64,000 nucleotides of DNA from QUBU01 sp014337915 (GCA_030263395.1 SZOW01000008.1:62001-126000), one strand, 5' to 3'. Positions 50,263-59,716 are shown, counted from the first letter of the stretch. Program-made: numbers and translations. The notes: generated by a model from the sequence alone, not told the origin.

Positions 50263-51105
50263 TCAGCGCAGCACTACGGTGCGTCGGCCGTTGAGGAATA
50301 CGCGGTGCTCGAGGTGCAGCTTCACGGCGCGGGCGAGGGTGAGGCATTCAACGTCGCGGCCCACGGCAACGAGGTCCTCGACCGACTGCTTGTGGTCGAC
50401 GCGCTCCACCGACTGCTCGATGATCGGCCCCTCGTCGAGATCCGCCGTGACGTAGTGCGCCGTGGCGCCGATCAGCTTGACGCCGCGCGCATGCGCCTCG
50501 AAGTACGGCTTGGCACCCTTGAACCCCGGCAGGAAGGAATGGTGGATGTTGATGATCCTGCCCGGGAAGCGCTCGCAGAGGCCGGGTGACAGCACCTGCA
50601 TGTAGCGCGCCAGCACGATCAGCTCCGCCTGCGTGTCCTCGATGATCTCCAGCAGGCGCGCCTCGGCCTGCGCCTTGCTGTCCGGGGTGATCGGCACGTG
50701 GAAGTACGGCACGCGATGCCATTCGGCCAGCTTCGCCAGGTCCATGTGGTTGGAGACGATGGCCGGAATCTGCATGGCCAGCGCGCCAGTGCGATAGCGG
50801 TACAGCAGGTCGTTCAGGCAGTGGTCGTGCCGCGAGACCATCACCAGTACCCGCGGCAGCACCTGCAGGTCGTGCACCGACCACTGCATCGAGAAACGCT
50901 CGGCGATGGGGCGGAAGCCGGCGGCAAATGCGGTACGGGAGAAGCTGCCGGCCGGCGTGAAGCGCGTGCGCATGAAAAAGCGCCGCGTCTGCGGGTCGCC
51001 GAAATGCGAGGACTCGTCGATGAAGATGCCCTGGGCACTGAGGTAACCCGCCACGGCGGCAACGATGCCGGTGGTGTCCGGGCAGACGATGGTGAGGACG
51101 TGCAT
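50263..51105 (-). CDS. purU: Formyltetrahydrofolate deformylase
   Basis: A 280-residue PurU. The first 85 residues are an ACT domain (LTIVCPDTTGIVAAVAGYL), and the rest a formyl transferase fold. The active site is intact: RIINIHHSFLPGF (Asn-His) and IGATAHYVTADLDEGPIIEQ (Asp). It cleaves 10-formyl-THF to formate and THF, supplying formate for purine synthesis or balancing one-carbon pools. The end of the gene abuts a 41-bp inverted repeat. It is divergent from the glutamine synthetase-like gene. Confidence 0.93.
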   Translation of the reverse strand: MHVLTIVCPDTTGIVAAVAGYLSAQGIFIDESSHFGDPQTRRFFMRTRFTPAGSFSRTAFAAGFRPIAERFSMQWSVHDLQVLPRVLVMVSRHDHCLNDLLYRYRTGALAMQIPAIVSNHMDLAKLAEWHRVPYFHVPITPDSKAQAEARLLEIIEDTQAELIVLARYMQVLSPGLCERFPGRIINIHHSFLPGFKGAKPYFEAHARGVKLIGATAHYVTADLDEGPIIEQSVERVDHKQSVEDLVAVGRDVECLTLARAVKLHLEHRVFLNGRRTVVLR

Positions 51106-51276
51106 TACGCCGGACGTCCGTGCTGCACCCGGCCGCTGGCCGGCGGCTGGCGGAAGGTCGCGGGGCTGTACTGGCGCTGCATGTCGGCTCCTGTGATGCG
51201 GTTAAACTGGCGGCCGGCAGCGCATGGTAGCAGGCCGGCGACGGGCCGGCCGCAGGCGCCGCGGATTTCACCAGCG

Positions 51277-52653
51277 ATGCCCCGGCCGATCCTCGAGGAA
51301 TTCGAACAACTGCACGCCGCCTGGCCCGACCTGCGCCAGGTCGAGCTGCTGTTCCCGGACATCAACGGCATCCTTCGCGGCAAGCGCTGTACGCTGGATG
51401 AGTTCCGCGCCCTGGCCCGCGATGGCCTGCCGTTCCCGGCCAGTGGGCTGATCCTCGACAGCCGCGGCATGCTGGTCGACGGCCTGCCCCACGGCAGCCA
51501 GGACGGCGACCCGGACCATCCCTGCTTCCCCGTGCCGGGTTCGCTGCTGCCGGTGCCCTGGGCGCAGCGGCCGCTGGCCCAGGTGCTGATGGGCATGCAG
51601 CAGGCCGACGGCAGGGCGCATGTTGCCGATAGCCGCCAGCGGCTGGCGGCGGTGCTGGAACGCTTCGCGGATCTCGGGCTGCGGCCGGTCGTCGCCGTGG
51701 AATTCGAGTTCTACCTGCTCGAGGACCCACAGGGTGAGCAACCGCAGCTGCGCCATGGCCGGGTGCCCGGCACCATGCGGCGGGCGGCGGGGCCACGGGC
51801 CTACAGCATCGAGGACCTGCAGGAACTCGACGGCCTGTTCGATGCCATCCGCAGCGCCTGCGATGCGCAGCGCATCCCGGCGGGCAGCGTGGTGTCCGAG
51901 TACGGCGCGGGCCAGTTCGAGGTCAACCTGCGGCACGTGGACGATGCACTGCTCGCCTGCGACCACGCGGTGCTGCTACGCCGGTTGCTGCGCGGGGTGG
52001 CCGCGCGCGAGGGCCTCGCGGTCACCTTCATGGCCAAACCCTTCGCCGCGGCGGATGGTTCCGGCATGCATGTCCATGTGAGCCTGCTGGACACGGCCGG
52101 GCGCAATGTTTTCGCGCTGCGGCCCGATGATGACAGGAGCCACGCGGCGCCGCTGCGTCATGCCATCGGTGGCATGCTCGCGGCGCTGCCGGAGTCGCAG
52201 GCGGTGTTCTGCCCCAACGCGAATTCCTACCGCCGCATCCGCCCCGGCTGCTTCGCGCCGGTGGCGGCGGACTGGGGAGTAAACCACCGCGGCGTCGCCA
52301 TCCGCATACCGGTGTCCGATGCCGCCAGCCTGCGCTTCGAGCATCGCGTCGCCGGCGCGGACTGCAATCCCTACCTGGCGGTGGCAGCGCTGCTGGCCGG
52401 GGTCCACCACGGCATCGTCCAGCGGCTCGAGCCACCACCAGGCGTCCCCGAAGGCGCCCAGGCGGGTGTCGTGGCATCCCTGTCGCGACGCTGGGAGCCG
52501 GCGCTGGATGCCTTCGATGCAGGCCGGATCCTCCCCGGCTACCTCGGCGAAGCGTTCTGCCGGCTTTATTCCACCGCCCGGCGCTTCGAGGCCGAGGCCT
52601 ACCACGCGCAGGTCCCGGGGCTGGATTTCGACTGGTACCTGCCCGGGATCTGA
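51277..52653 (+). CDS. Glutamine synthetase family ligase (PuuA-like)
   Basis: A 458-residue protein. The N-terminal beta-grasp part has RQVELLFPDINGILRGKRC; the catalytic part has VVAVEFEFYLLE, EYGAGQFEVNL, FMAKPFAAADGSGMHVHVSL (ATP/metal), NSYRRIRPGCFAP and RFEHRVAGADCNPYLAVAALLAG. The set is the gamma-glutamylpolyamine synthetase/PuuA group, which joins glutamate to an amine such as putrescine, rather than the nitrogen-assimilating GlnA. The ATG at 51277 is chosen from the family start; the longer open frame upstream is a GC artefact. Confidence 0.85.
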   Translation: MPRPILEEFEQLHAAWPDLRQVELLFPDINGILRGKRCTLDEFRALARDGLPFPASGLILDSRGMLVDGLPHGSQDGDPDHPCFPVPGSLLPVPWAQRPLAQVLMGMQQADGRAHVADSRQRLAAVLERFADLGLRPVVAVEFEFYLLEDPQGEQPQLRHGRVPGTMRRAAGPRAYSIEDLQELDGLFDAIRSACDAQRIPAGSVVSEYGAGQFEVNLRHVDDALLACDHAVLLRRLLRGVAAREGLAVTFMAKPFAAADGSGMHVHVSLLDTAGRNVFALRPDDDRSHAAPLRHAIGGMLAALPESQAVFCPNANSYRRIRPGCFAPVAADWGVNHRGVAIRIPVSDAASLRFEHRVAGADCNPYLAVAALLAGVHHGIVQRLEPPPGVPEGAQAGVVASLSRRWEPALDAFDAGRILPGYLGEAFCRLYSTARRFEAEAYHAQVPGLDFDWYLPGI

Positions 52654-52732
52654 GGCCCAGGTCGTCGCGGCTGGAGGGAATTTTCCCCTAGAATACGCGC
52701 CCTCCCGCTGATCGGAAGGCAATCGTCCCGAC

Positions 52733-54508
52733 ATGTCCGAATACCACGCCCCCGTCAAGGAAATGCTCTTCGTCCTGCGCCACGTGGCGGGGCTCGATGC
52801 CGTCAGCCGCCTGCCCGGCTACGAGGATGTCACGCCGGACCTGGTGGAATCCGTGCTGACCGAGGCGGCACTGCTCGCCACCAACGTCATCGCACCCACC
52901 AACCGCATCGGCGATGCCGTGGGCACGCGCGTGGAAGACGGCCAGGTCATCGTGCCGCCGGAGTTCACCAGCGCCTACCGCGAGTTCACCGGCGGCGGCT
53001 GGGCCGGCCTGTCGCAGAATCCCGACTTCGGTGGCCAGGGGCTGCCCTACCTCGTAGGCGTGGCCGTGGAGGAGATGTGGCAGGCCGCCAACCTCGCCTG
53101 GTCGCTGGGCCCGCTGCTGACGCAGGGCGCGGCCCGCGCCATCGAGGCGCATGGCAGCGAGGCGCAGCGCGCGCTGTACCTGCCGCGGATGGTGGCCGGC
53201 GAGTGGAGCGGCACCATGAACCTCACCGAGCCGCAGGCGGGTTCGGACCTCGCCGCCGTGCGCAGCCAGGCGGTGCCGGACGGCGATCGCTACCGCATCA
53301 CCGGCCAGAAGATCTTCATCACCTGGGGCGACCACGACATGACGGCAAACGTGGTGCACCTGGTGCTGGCGCGCCTGCCGGATGCGCCGCCGGGAACCCG
53401 CGGGTTGTCGCTGTTCCTGGTGCCGAAGTTCATCCCGCAGGCCGACGGCAAGCCGGGCGCACGCAACTCCGTGCACGTGGTTTCCGTGGAGCACAAGCTC
53501 GGTATCCATGGCAGCCCGACCTGCGTGATGGCCTTCGAGGGCGCGGTCGGTGAACTCATGGGCGGGAAAAACCAGGGCCTCGCCTGCATGTTCACCATGA
53601 TGAACCATGCGCGCCTCGGCGTCGGCATGGAGGGCATCGCCATCGCCGAGCGCGCCTACCAGCAGGCACGGGCCTACGCCCGCGAGCGCGTCCAGGGCCG
53701 CGTGCCCGGCATCGAAGGCCGCGCCGCGATCATCCACCACGGCGATGTGCGCCGCATGCTGCTCACCATGAAGGCACAGATCGAGGCCATGCGCGGCGTG
53801 GCCTGCATCGCCGCCGCATCGCTGGACCACGCACACCGTGCGACGGACCCGGCGGAACGTGCGCGCCACCAGGCACGGGTCGACCTGCTGACGCCGGTGG
53901 TCAAGGGCTGGTGCACCGAGACCGGCCAGCAACTCACCTCCGTCGGCCTGCAGGTACACGGTGGCATGGGTTACGTGGAGGAGACCGGTGCCGCCCAGCA
54001 TTTCCGCGATGGGCGCATCACCACCATCTACGAGGGCACCACCGGCATCCAGGCCGCGGACCTGGTCGGGCGCAAGATCCTCGGCGATGGCGGTGCGGCA
54101 CTGCAGGCCCTGGTCGCCGACATGACGGCCACCCTGCCCGAGCTGGAGCGCGCCGGCGAGCCGCTGGCAGTGCTGCACAGCGCGTTGCAGGAAGGCATCG
54201 AATCGGTCGTCGCCGCGGGTCGCTGGCTGGCTGCCAACCATGCCAGGCACCCGGGCGTGGCCGGCGGCATTTCCTGGAACCTGCTGATGCTGCTCGGTAC
54301 CGTCGCCGGTGGCTGGGTGATGGCGCGCGCGGCACTGGCAGCACAGGCGCAGCTCGCCGCCGGCACCAGCGATGTGGCGTTCTGCGAGGCGAAGCTGCTG
54401 ACGGCGCGCTTCCACGCGACCCAGGTCATGCCGGTCGCGACGGCCTGGCGGCGCGGCATCGAGGCGGGCTGCGAGGCGTTGCTGGCGCTGCCGGAGGAAC
54501 AGTTCTAG
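52733..54508 (+). CDS. Acyl-CoA dehydrogenase, DmdC-like long form
   Basis: A 591-residue flavoprotein of the longer acyl-CoA dehydrogenase branch that includes 3-methylmercaptopropionyl-CoA dehydrogenase. It shows the N-terminal AEYHAPVKEMLFVL-type domain, the FAD/substrate block NLTEPQAGSDLAAVR and GQKIFITWGDHDM, then QVHGGMGYVEETGAAQHFRDGRITTIYEGTTGIQAADL with the catalytic Glu in YEGT, and a C-terminal extension. It removes hydrogens from acyl-CoA in beta-oxidation. It is a single gene; a TAGAAT box lies about 40 bases upstream without a clear -35. Confidence 0.9.
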   Translation: MSEYHAPVKEMLFVLRHVAGLDAVSRLPGYEDVTPDLVESVLTEAALLATNVIAPTNRIGDAVGTRVEDGQVIVPPEFTSAYREFTGGGWAGLSQNPDFGGQGLPYLVGVAVEEMWQAANLAWSLGPLLTQGAARAIEAHGSEAQRALYLPRMVAGEWSGTMNLTEPQAGSDLAAVRSQAVPDGDRYRITGQKIFITWGDHDMTANVVHLVLARLPDAPPGTRGLSLFLVPKFIPQADGKPGARNSVHVVSVEHKLGIHGSPTCVMAFEGAVGELMGGKNQGLACMFTMMNHARLGVGMEGIAIAERAYQQARAYARERVQGRVPGIEGRAAIIHHGDVRRMLLTMKAQIEAMRGVACIAAASLDHAHRATDPAERARHQARVDLLTPVVKGWCTETGQQLTSVGLQVHGGMGYVEETGAAQHFRDGRITTIYEGTTGIQAADLVGRKILGDGGAALQALVADMTATLPELERAGEPLAVLHSALQEGIESVVAAGRWLAANHARHPGVAGGISWNLLMLLGTVAGGWVMARAALAAQAQLAAGTSDVAFCEAKLLTARFHATQVMPVATAWRRGIEAGCEALLALPEEQF

Positions 54509-54547
54509 CCCGCTGCTGCGGGCGGAGACCGCCGGACCAGCGCCAGT

Positions 54548-54892
54548 TCAGGGGCGACCGGGCCGGGCCGAGGCGCTGAACAGCGCCAGCAGCGTCAGGT
54601 CCTTGCGGATGTCGACGAAGGCGTGGCGGGTGTCGGCGGGGATGAACAGCACCAGTCCGGGGCGCACTTCCTGTTCGGCGCTGTCGATGCGCAGCCGCGC
54701 CTCGCCCTCGAGCACCACGTAGACCTCGTCCTCGAGGTGCGGTCCCTGCAGGTCGGTGGCACTGGCAGGCAGCCGGTAGATTGCCCCCGACAGGCGACCG
54801 CTACCGAGGAACTCGAAGAAGCGGGGCTCATGGCCCTGGACGCGCTGCTTCAGCTCCGCGATGTCGAAGGCCTGCCAGGTCGGCTGGTTCAT
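54548..54892 (-). CDS. Cupin domain protein
   Basis: A 114-residue single cupin barrel. Motif 1 is GPHLEDEVYVVLEGEARLRID (residues 49-69) with HxE-type metal ligands, and motif 2 is PGLVLFIPADTRHAFVDI (residues 78-95), including a ligand His. Function is unknown; small cupins can be isomerases, dioxygenases or ligand binders. It converges on the acyl-CoA dehydrogenase and is divergent from the PLP enzyme. Confidence 0.75.
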   Translation of the reverse strand: MNQPTWQAFDIAELKQRVQGHEPRFFEFLGSGRLSGAIYRLPASATDLQGPHLEDEVYVVLEGEARLRIDSAEQEVRPGLVLFIPADTRHAFVDIRKDLTLLALFSASARPGRP

Positions 54893-55024
54893 GGGGCCAT
54901 GATCCGGGATCGGGGGAGGGGCCGCAACCCGCGCTGCGGCGAGCCGTCCAGTCCTGCAGCGGGTAAACTACGCCATCCCCGATGAATGCAGGCCTGGCCG
55001 CAGGCCGGAAGAGAAGGACGCCCC

Positions 55025-56182
55025 ATGGGCTTCAATACCCGTCAGATCCACGCCGGCGTGACCCCGGACCCGGTGACCGGCGCCATCCTCACGCCGATCT
55101 ACCAGACCACCACCTACGTGCAGGACTCCGTCGACGAGTACCTCGCCAAGGGTTACTCCTACTCGCGCTCCAGCAACCCGACGGTGCGTGCGCTGGAGCA
55201 GAAGCTGGCCAACCTCGAGGGCGGCGCTGATGCCACCTGCTACGGCACCGGCATGGCGGCCCTGCAGGCCGTGTACCTCGCGTTCCTCAATGCCGGCGAC
55301 CACGCCATCGTTTCCGACGTCGTCTACGGCGGCACCTACCGGCTGTCCACCAAGGTGTTCAGCCGCTTCGGCGTGAGTTTCTCCTTCGTCGATACCTCGC
55401 AGCCCGGGCAGCTGCGCCAGTCGCTGCGGCCGAACACGCGGCTGATCCTCACCGAGAGCCCGGCCAACCCGACGCTGAAGCTGACCGACATCGCCGCCGT
55501 TTCGGCCATCGCCCGCGAGGCCGGCGTGCTGCATGCGGTGGACAACACCTTCCTCACGCCGTACTACCAGCGGCCGCTGGAACTCGGTGCCGACCTGGTG
55601 GTGCACAGCACCACCAAGTACTTCGATGGCCACAACGCCACAGTGGGTGGCGCCGTGGTGGCGCGCACGAAGGAACTGGACCAGGCACTGCGCTTCGTGC
55701 AGAACGCCGCGGGCATGATCCTCTCGCCGCAGGCCGCGTTCCTGACGCTGCAGGGCTGCAAGACGCTATCCGTGCGCCTGGAGCGGCAGTCGGCCAATGC
55801 GCTGGCGATCGCGCGCTTCCTCGAAGGCCACCCGCAGGTCGAGCGGGTCTGTTATCCCGGCCTGGAGTCCTTCCCGCAGCACGAACTGGCGCGCCGCCAG
55901 GCCAGCGGCTTCGGCGCCATGCTCTGGTTCGAGGTGAAGGGCGGCGTCGCGGCGGGCAAGGCGCTGATGGATGGCATCCGCGTCTGGAGCCTGGCGGAGA
56001 ACCTCGGTTCGGTCGAGTCGCTGATCACCCATCCGGTCACCATGACCCATGGCGCGGTGGAGCCGGCCGAGCGGCTGCGCGTCGGTATCACCGACGGCCT
56101 GGTGCGCGCCTCCGTGGGCATGGAAGACGTCGAGGACCTGATCGGGGCGCTCGACGCCGCCCTTGCCCTGACCCGCCGCTGA
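55025..56182 (+). CDS. Cystathionine gamma-synthase/lyase family PLP enzyme
   Basis: A 385-residue Cys/Met metabolism PLP enzyme. The start is NTRQIHAGVTPDPVTGAILTPIYQTTTY. The cofactor blocks are SRSSNPTVRALEQKLANLEGGADATCYGTGMAA, TESPANPTLKLTDI and VHSTTKYFDGHNATVGG, where the Lys binds PLP. SVESLITHPVTMTHG near the end is general to cystathionine gamma-synthase, beta-lyase and gamma-lyase; the reaction is not fixed by sequence. It uses ATG 55025 with GAGAAGGA upstream and is followed 101 bp later by hsp20. Confidence 0.88.
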   Translation: MGFNTRQIHAGVTPDPVTGAILTPIYQTTTYVQDSVDEYLAKGYSYSRSSNPTVRALEQKLANLEGGADATCYGTGMAALQAVYLAFLNAGDHAIVSDVVYGGTYRLSTKVFSRFGVSFSFVDTSQPGQLRQSLRPNTRLILTESPANPTLKLTDIAAVSAIAREAGVLHAVDNTFLTPYYQRPLELGADLVVHSTTKYFDGHNATVGGAVVARTKELDQALRFVQNAAGMILSPQAAFLTLQGCKTLSVRLERQSANALAIARFLEGHPQVERVCYPGLESFPQHELARRQASGFGAMLWFEVKGGVAAGKALMDGIRVWSLAENLGSVESLITHPVTMTHGAVEPAERLRVGITDGLVRASVGMEDVEDLIGALDAALALTRR

Positions 56183-56192
56183 TCCGGGGGTA

Positions 56193-56219
56193 TTGAAAAC
56201 CCCGCGCCTGTCCCCATCT
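56193..56219 (+). promoter_or_regulatory. Sigma-32-like heat-shock promoter of hsp20
   Basis: TTGAAA at 56193-56198 and CCCCATCT at 56212-56219 are separated by 13 bases. This matches the sigma-32 (RpoH) consensus CTTGAAA-N12-16-CCCCATNT almost exactly, and the gene behind it encodes a small heat-shock protein. Transcription would start near 56226, giving a leader of about 58 bases. Confidence 0.8.
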
Positions 56220-56283
56220 ATCTGGCCAGGGCCGGAAGCGATCCGGCCATTGATTCAGGCCAAACTGGACAGGAGACATGCCC

Positions 56284-56727
56284 ATGACACTGGTCAACTG
56301 GAGTCCGCTGCGCGAGCTGGACGACATTTTCGAGCGTTACAACCGGCTGTTCCACCGCCCGGCGGTGGCGGCCACCGGCGAGACGGGCGAGGTGGTGCAG
56401 TGGCGCCCGGCTGCCAACATTTCCGAGACGGACAAGGAATACCTCATCAAGGCGGAGCTGCCCGAGGTCGAGAAGAAGGACGTGCAGGTGACGGTGCAGG
56501 AAGGCGTCATCACGCTGCGCGGCGAGCGCCGCTTCGAGCGCACGGACGACAGCGAGAAGCAGCACCGCGTCGAGTCTTTCTACGGCAGCTTCGCGCGCAG
56601 CTTCGCGCTGCCGGCGGATGCCGACGAGGCGCGCATCTACGCCGAGTCGAAGGACGGCGTGCTGAAGGTGCACATCCCGAAGGCCCAGGCGCCGAAGCCC
56701 AAGCAGGTCGAGATCCAGGTCAAGTAA
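56284..56727 (+). CDS. Hsp20/alpha-crystallin small heat-shock protein
   Basis: A 147-residue protein with an N-terminal arm (LVNWSPLRELDDIFERYNRLF), an alpha-crystallin domain from about residue 37 (QWRPAANISETDKEYLIKAELPEVEKKDVQV, then GVITLRGERRF) and the A-x-x-x-G-V-L strand (KDGVLKVHIPKA). It binds unfolding proteins in the cytoplasm. A start two codons earlier (ATG 56278) is possible, but AGGAG is then only 2 bases away; at 56284 the spacing is 8. The sigma-32-like promoter lies upstream. Confidence 0.92.
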   Translation: MTLVNWSPLRELDDIFERYNRLFHRPAVAATGETGEVVQWRPAANISETDKEYLIKAELPEVEKKDVQVTVQEGVITLRGERRFERTDDSEKQHRVESFYGSFARSFALPADADEARIYAESKDGVLKVHIPKAQAPKPKQVEIQVK

Positions 56728-56751
56728 CGTAGCGCCTGGCGAGCTGAGCAC

Positions 56752-56776
56752 GGGGCCGGCCGCAACGGCCGGCCCC
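56752..56776 (+). terminator. GC-rich hairpin after hsp20
   Basis: GGGGCCGGCCG (56752-56762) pairs with CGGCCGGCCCC (56766-56776) around the loop CAA, an 11-bp perfect stem. No T run follows, so it may slow or protect the 3' end of the mRNA rather than act as a full terminator. Confidence 0.55.
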
Positions 56777-56970
56777 GGATCCGTGGCCACCGCCGCGGCT
56801 GCCGGCCGTGCCGCTTGACCTAAGCGGCAGCCACATTCGACGCAATCCACTGGACATATCAACGTGGCCTGAAACGGTGACGCCGTTCACCGTGGCGCTG
56901 CAGGGCTGCGCCTATCGTGGACCCGAGTCGAGACCAGACCAGCGGCCGCAACGGCCGGGGTATGCGGGCC

Positions 56971-57435
56971 ATGATGACTGGCATCGCCGTTCACGCAGTT
57001 CCCACCCGCCGCGGGGCCACGGCCCTCTGGCTGGCGCTGGTTGCCTCGGGCGCACTGGCCGGCGAACCACCGGCGCCCGCAGCCCATGACTTCGACACGC
57101 AGCTGGCTGCATCCCGCGTCGTCCCGCCGCTGGAGATGGAAGCAGGACTTGGCGGGCAGGGGCTCGCCAGTGGCGTGATGCCGGCTGGCGACCCGCTGGA
57201 CGACGCGGCCACGGCGGCACCTGCCGCGGAGCAGGCCGCCGGCCTGGACCTGCAGGTGGATCGCAACCGGCGCAAGTTCCGTACCCGGGCCATCGACTGG
57301 GTGAAGGACCAGTCGGTGGCGGCGGGGCATCTCGCCGATTTCCTCGTCGGTGGCGCAGACTCGGGCTGGCACCTCACCGTGGATCCGCGCGGTGATGACG
57401 AGTACAGCCTGCAGTGGAAGGTGAAGTTCCGCTGA
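56971..57435 (+). CDS. Secreted protein of unknown function
   Basis: A 154-residue protein with a signal peptide (GATALWLALVASGALAGEPP). The mature part has a low-complexity Ala/Pro stretch (AATAAPAAEQAAG) and a charged C-terminal end (IDWVKDQSVAAGHLADFLVGG, then WHLTVDPRGDDEYSLQWKVKFR). No domain is recognised. ATG 56971 and 56974, or the earlier 56962, could all start it; only the first two have any ribosome site (GGGG) at a useful distance. It precedes the cytochrome gene by 73 bp. Confidence 0.55.
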   Translation: MMTGIAVHAVPTRRGATALWLALVASGALAGEPPAPAAHDFDTQLAASRVVPPLEMEAGLGGQGLASGVMPAGDPLDDAATAAPAAEQAAGLDLQVDRNRRKFRTRAIDWVKDQSVAAGHLADFLVGGADSGWHLTVDPRGDDEYSLQWKVKFR

Positions 57436-57508
57436 CCTCATGGCAGCGCGGTGCGCGTCTGTCTCCTGACGCGGCGCCCGCAGGACCCTTGCGTGTTAAC
57501 CTGCGTTC

Positions 57509-59704
57509 ATGCCGCTGCGCATTGTGCCCGCGATACTCCTGGTCCTGCTGCTGGTCGTCGCAGGCGGTGCAATCCGCTGGTGGATGACCGGGGACGAGTC
57601 ACCGCCACCGGCCTTCGCCGGTTCGGCTGCCTGCGCCGGCTGCCATGCAGCCGAGTACGCGGCCTGGGAACGTTCGCAGCATGCATTGGCCATGCAGCCG
57701 GCCAGCCAGGCAACGATGCTCGGCCGCTTCACCGGCGACAGCCTGTCATTCGACGGGCAGGCGGCGCGCTTCCACCAGCAGGACGGGCGCTACTTCGTCG
57801 ATGCCAGCGGCGCTGACGGCAAGGCCGCCACGTTCGAACTGCGTTACAGCTTCGGCCTGTATCCGCTGCAGCAGTACCTCGTGCCGCTTCCGGGTGGCCG
57901 CCTGCAGGCCTTCGGCATCGCCTGGGATTCGCGCCCGGCCGCGGCGGGGGGCCAGCGCTGGTTCGATCTCTACCCGGACCAGAAACTGCTGCCGGGGCAA
58001 CCACTGCACTGGACCGGCATCGACCAGGCCTGGAACTACCAGTGCGCCGATTGCCACTCCACCGACCTGCGCAAGAACTACGACGCAGCCACGCGCAGCT
58101 ATGCCAGCAAGTGGTCGGAGATCAGTGTCGGTTGCGAAGCCTGCCACGGGCCCGCTTCGAACCATGTCAGCTGGGCGCAGCAGGGCCGCTTGCGGCGTGC
58201 ACGTGACCCGGCTCGCGGGCTGGTGGTTGCGCTGGATGAGCGCCAGGGCGTCAGCTGGAACCGCGGCGACGGGCCAACCGCCGCGAGGTCGGTGCCGGCG
58301 ACGACCTCCCGCGAGATCGGCGTCTGTGCCCGCTGCCACGCGCGGCGGGGACAGTTTACCGATACCGTGAATGCCGGCAGCGACTGGCTCGATGGCTTTC
58401 GCCCGGCCCTGATCGAGCCCGGCCTCTACCATGTCGACGGCCAGCAGCGCGAGGAGGTCTACACCTGGGGCTCGTTCATGCAGAGCCGCATGCATGCCGC
58501 CGGCGTCAGCTGCGCGGACTGCCACGAGCCGCACAGCGGGTCGCTGCGGGCGGCCGGCAATGCCGTCTGCGCGCAATGCCACGCGCCGGCGACCTTCGAC
58601 GCCAGCAGCCATCACCACCACGAGCCGGGATCACCGGGCTCGCGATGCGTCGCCTGCCATATGCCGGCGACGACCTACATGGTGGTGGATCCGCGCCATG
58701 ACCACTCGCTGCGTATTCCGCGGCCCGACCAGAGCGTCAGCCTCGGTACGCCGAACGCCTGCGGCAATTGCCACGACGGGCATGATGCCCGTTGGGCCGC
58801 GGCTGCTATCGCCGGCTGGTACCCGCAGCGCAAGCCCGGCTTCCAGGCCTTTGCCGCGACGTTTGCCGCCGCGGATCGGGGCGATCCGGCGGCGGATGCC
58901 GCGCTGGCTGCCCTGGTGACGGACGCGGCGCAGCCGGCCATCGTGCGTGCCAGTGCCATCGCCCGCGGTGCGCGCAGCGGCGGGCCGCAGTGGCAGGCAG
59001 CGTCGGTGGCCGCCCTGGGTGATGGCGACGCGCTGGTCAGGACAGCTGCGGCGGAGGGACTGCGCTCCGCGGATCCGGCCTTGCGCGCCGAGCAGTTGCC
59101 GAAGCTGCTGGCCGACCCGGTGCGCCTGGTGCGCATGGCGGCGGCCCGCTCGCTGGCGGGTGCGGCGGAATCACGCCTGGTGGGCAGCGAGGTCCAGCAG
59201 TTCAAAGCCGCACTCGCTGAGTGGACCGCCGCGCAGCAGTTCAATGCCGACCGGCCCGAAGCCATGCTCAACCTCGGCAGCCTCCATCTCGAGCGCGGTG
59301 ACGTGCCGGGCGCGCTGGCGGCGTTCCGCGATGCGCTGGTGCTGGACCCGGCGTTCGTGCAGGCGGCAGTGAACCTCGCGGACGTGCAACGCGCCACGGG
59401 CGACGAGGCCGGTGCGGAGCGCAGCCTGCGTGCGGCACTGTCGCAGGACCCGGCCTCCGCGGTCGTGCACCATGCGCTCGGGCTGTCGCTGGTCCGCCAG
59501 GGGCGGACCCGCGAAGCGTTGCCGGAGCTGCGCATGGCGCACGAGAACGCTCCTGGCGATGCGCGATTCGCTTATGTCTACGCGGTCGCCCTGCATGACT
59601 CCGGCGATGTCGCCGGAGCCATCAGGACGCTGCAGGACGCCCTGCGCGGCAACCCGTACGATCGCGACATCCGCGAGGCACTGGCAGCTTACGGCGCCCG
59701 CTGA
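57509..59704 (+). CDS. Octahaem c-type cytochrome with HEAT-like and TPR domains
   Basis: A 731-residue exported or membrane-anchored protein (N-terminal helix LLVLLLVVAGGAI). Eight CxxCH haem motifs occur, near residues 42, 179, 210, 273, 334, 355, 380 and 418, the cytochrome c554/nitrite-reductase-like part being residues 38-430. After it come an Ala-rich helical repeat region (about 445-555) and three TPRs (about 570-725; LHLERGDVPGALAAFRDALVLDPAFVQA is typical). Electron transfer in the periplasm with a protein-binding TPR arm is the likely role. It ends 12 bp before the convergent sod gene. Confidence 0.85.
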   Translation: MPLRIVPAILLVLLLVVAGGAIRWWMTGDESPPPAFAGSAACAGCHAAEYAAWERSQHALAMQPASQATMLGRFTGDSLSFDGQAARFHQQDGRYFVDASGADGKAATFELRYSFGLYPLQQYLVPLPGGRLQAFGIAWDSRPAAAGGQRWFDLYPDQKLLPGQPLHWTGIDQAWNYQCADCHSTDLRKNYDAATRSYASKWSEISVGCEACHGPASNHVSWAQQGRLRRARDPARGLVVALDERQGVSWNRGDGPTAARSVPATTSREIGVCARCHARRGQFTDTVNAGSDWLDGFRPALIEPGLYHVDGQQREEVYTWGSFMQSRMHAAGVSCADCHEPHSGSLRAAGNAVCAQCHAPATFDASSHHHHEPGSPGSRCVACHMPATTYMVVDPRHDHSLRIPRPDQSVSLGTPNACGNCHDGHDARWAAAAIAGWYPQRKPGFQAFAATFAAADRGDPAADAALAALVTDAAQPAIVRASAIARGARSGGPQWQAASVAALGDGDALVRTAAAEGLRSADPALRAEQLPKLLADPVRLVRMAAARSLAGAAESRLVGSEVQQFKAALAEWTAAQQFNADRPEAMLNLGSLHLERGDVPGALAAFRDALVLDPAFVQAAVNLADVQRATGDEAGAERSLRAALSQDPASAVVHHALGLSLVRQGRTREALPELRMAHENAPGDARFAYVYAVALHDSGDVAGAIRTLQDALRGNPYDRDIREALAAYGAR

Positions 59705-59716
59705 AGCCGGCGAGCC

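Noticed and set aside
58350..58362. GGGGACAGTTTAC, a 13-base match to the inverted-repeat element at 50142
   Set aside because: It lies in frame within the cytochrome gene, right after a CxxCH motif (RRGQFTD), and nothing of the rest of the element is present. Coding constraint or chance explains it.
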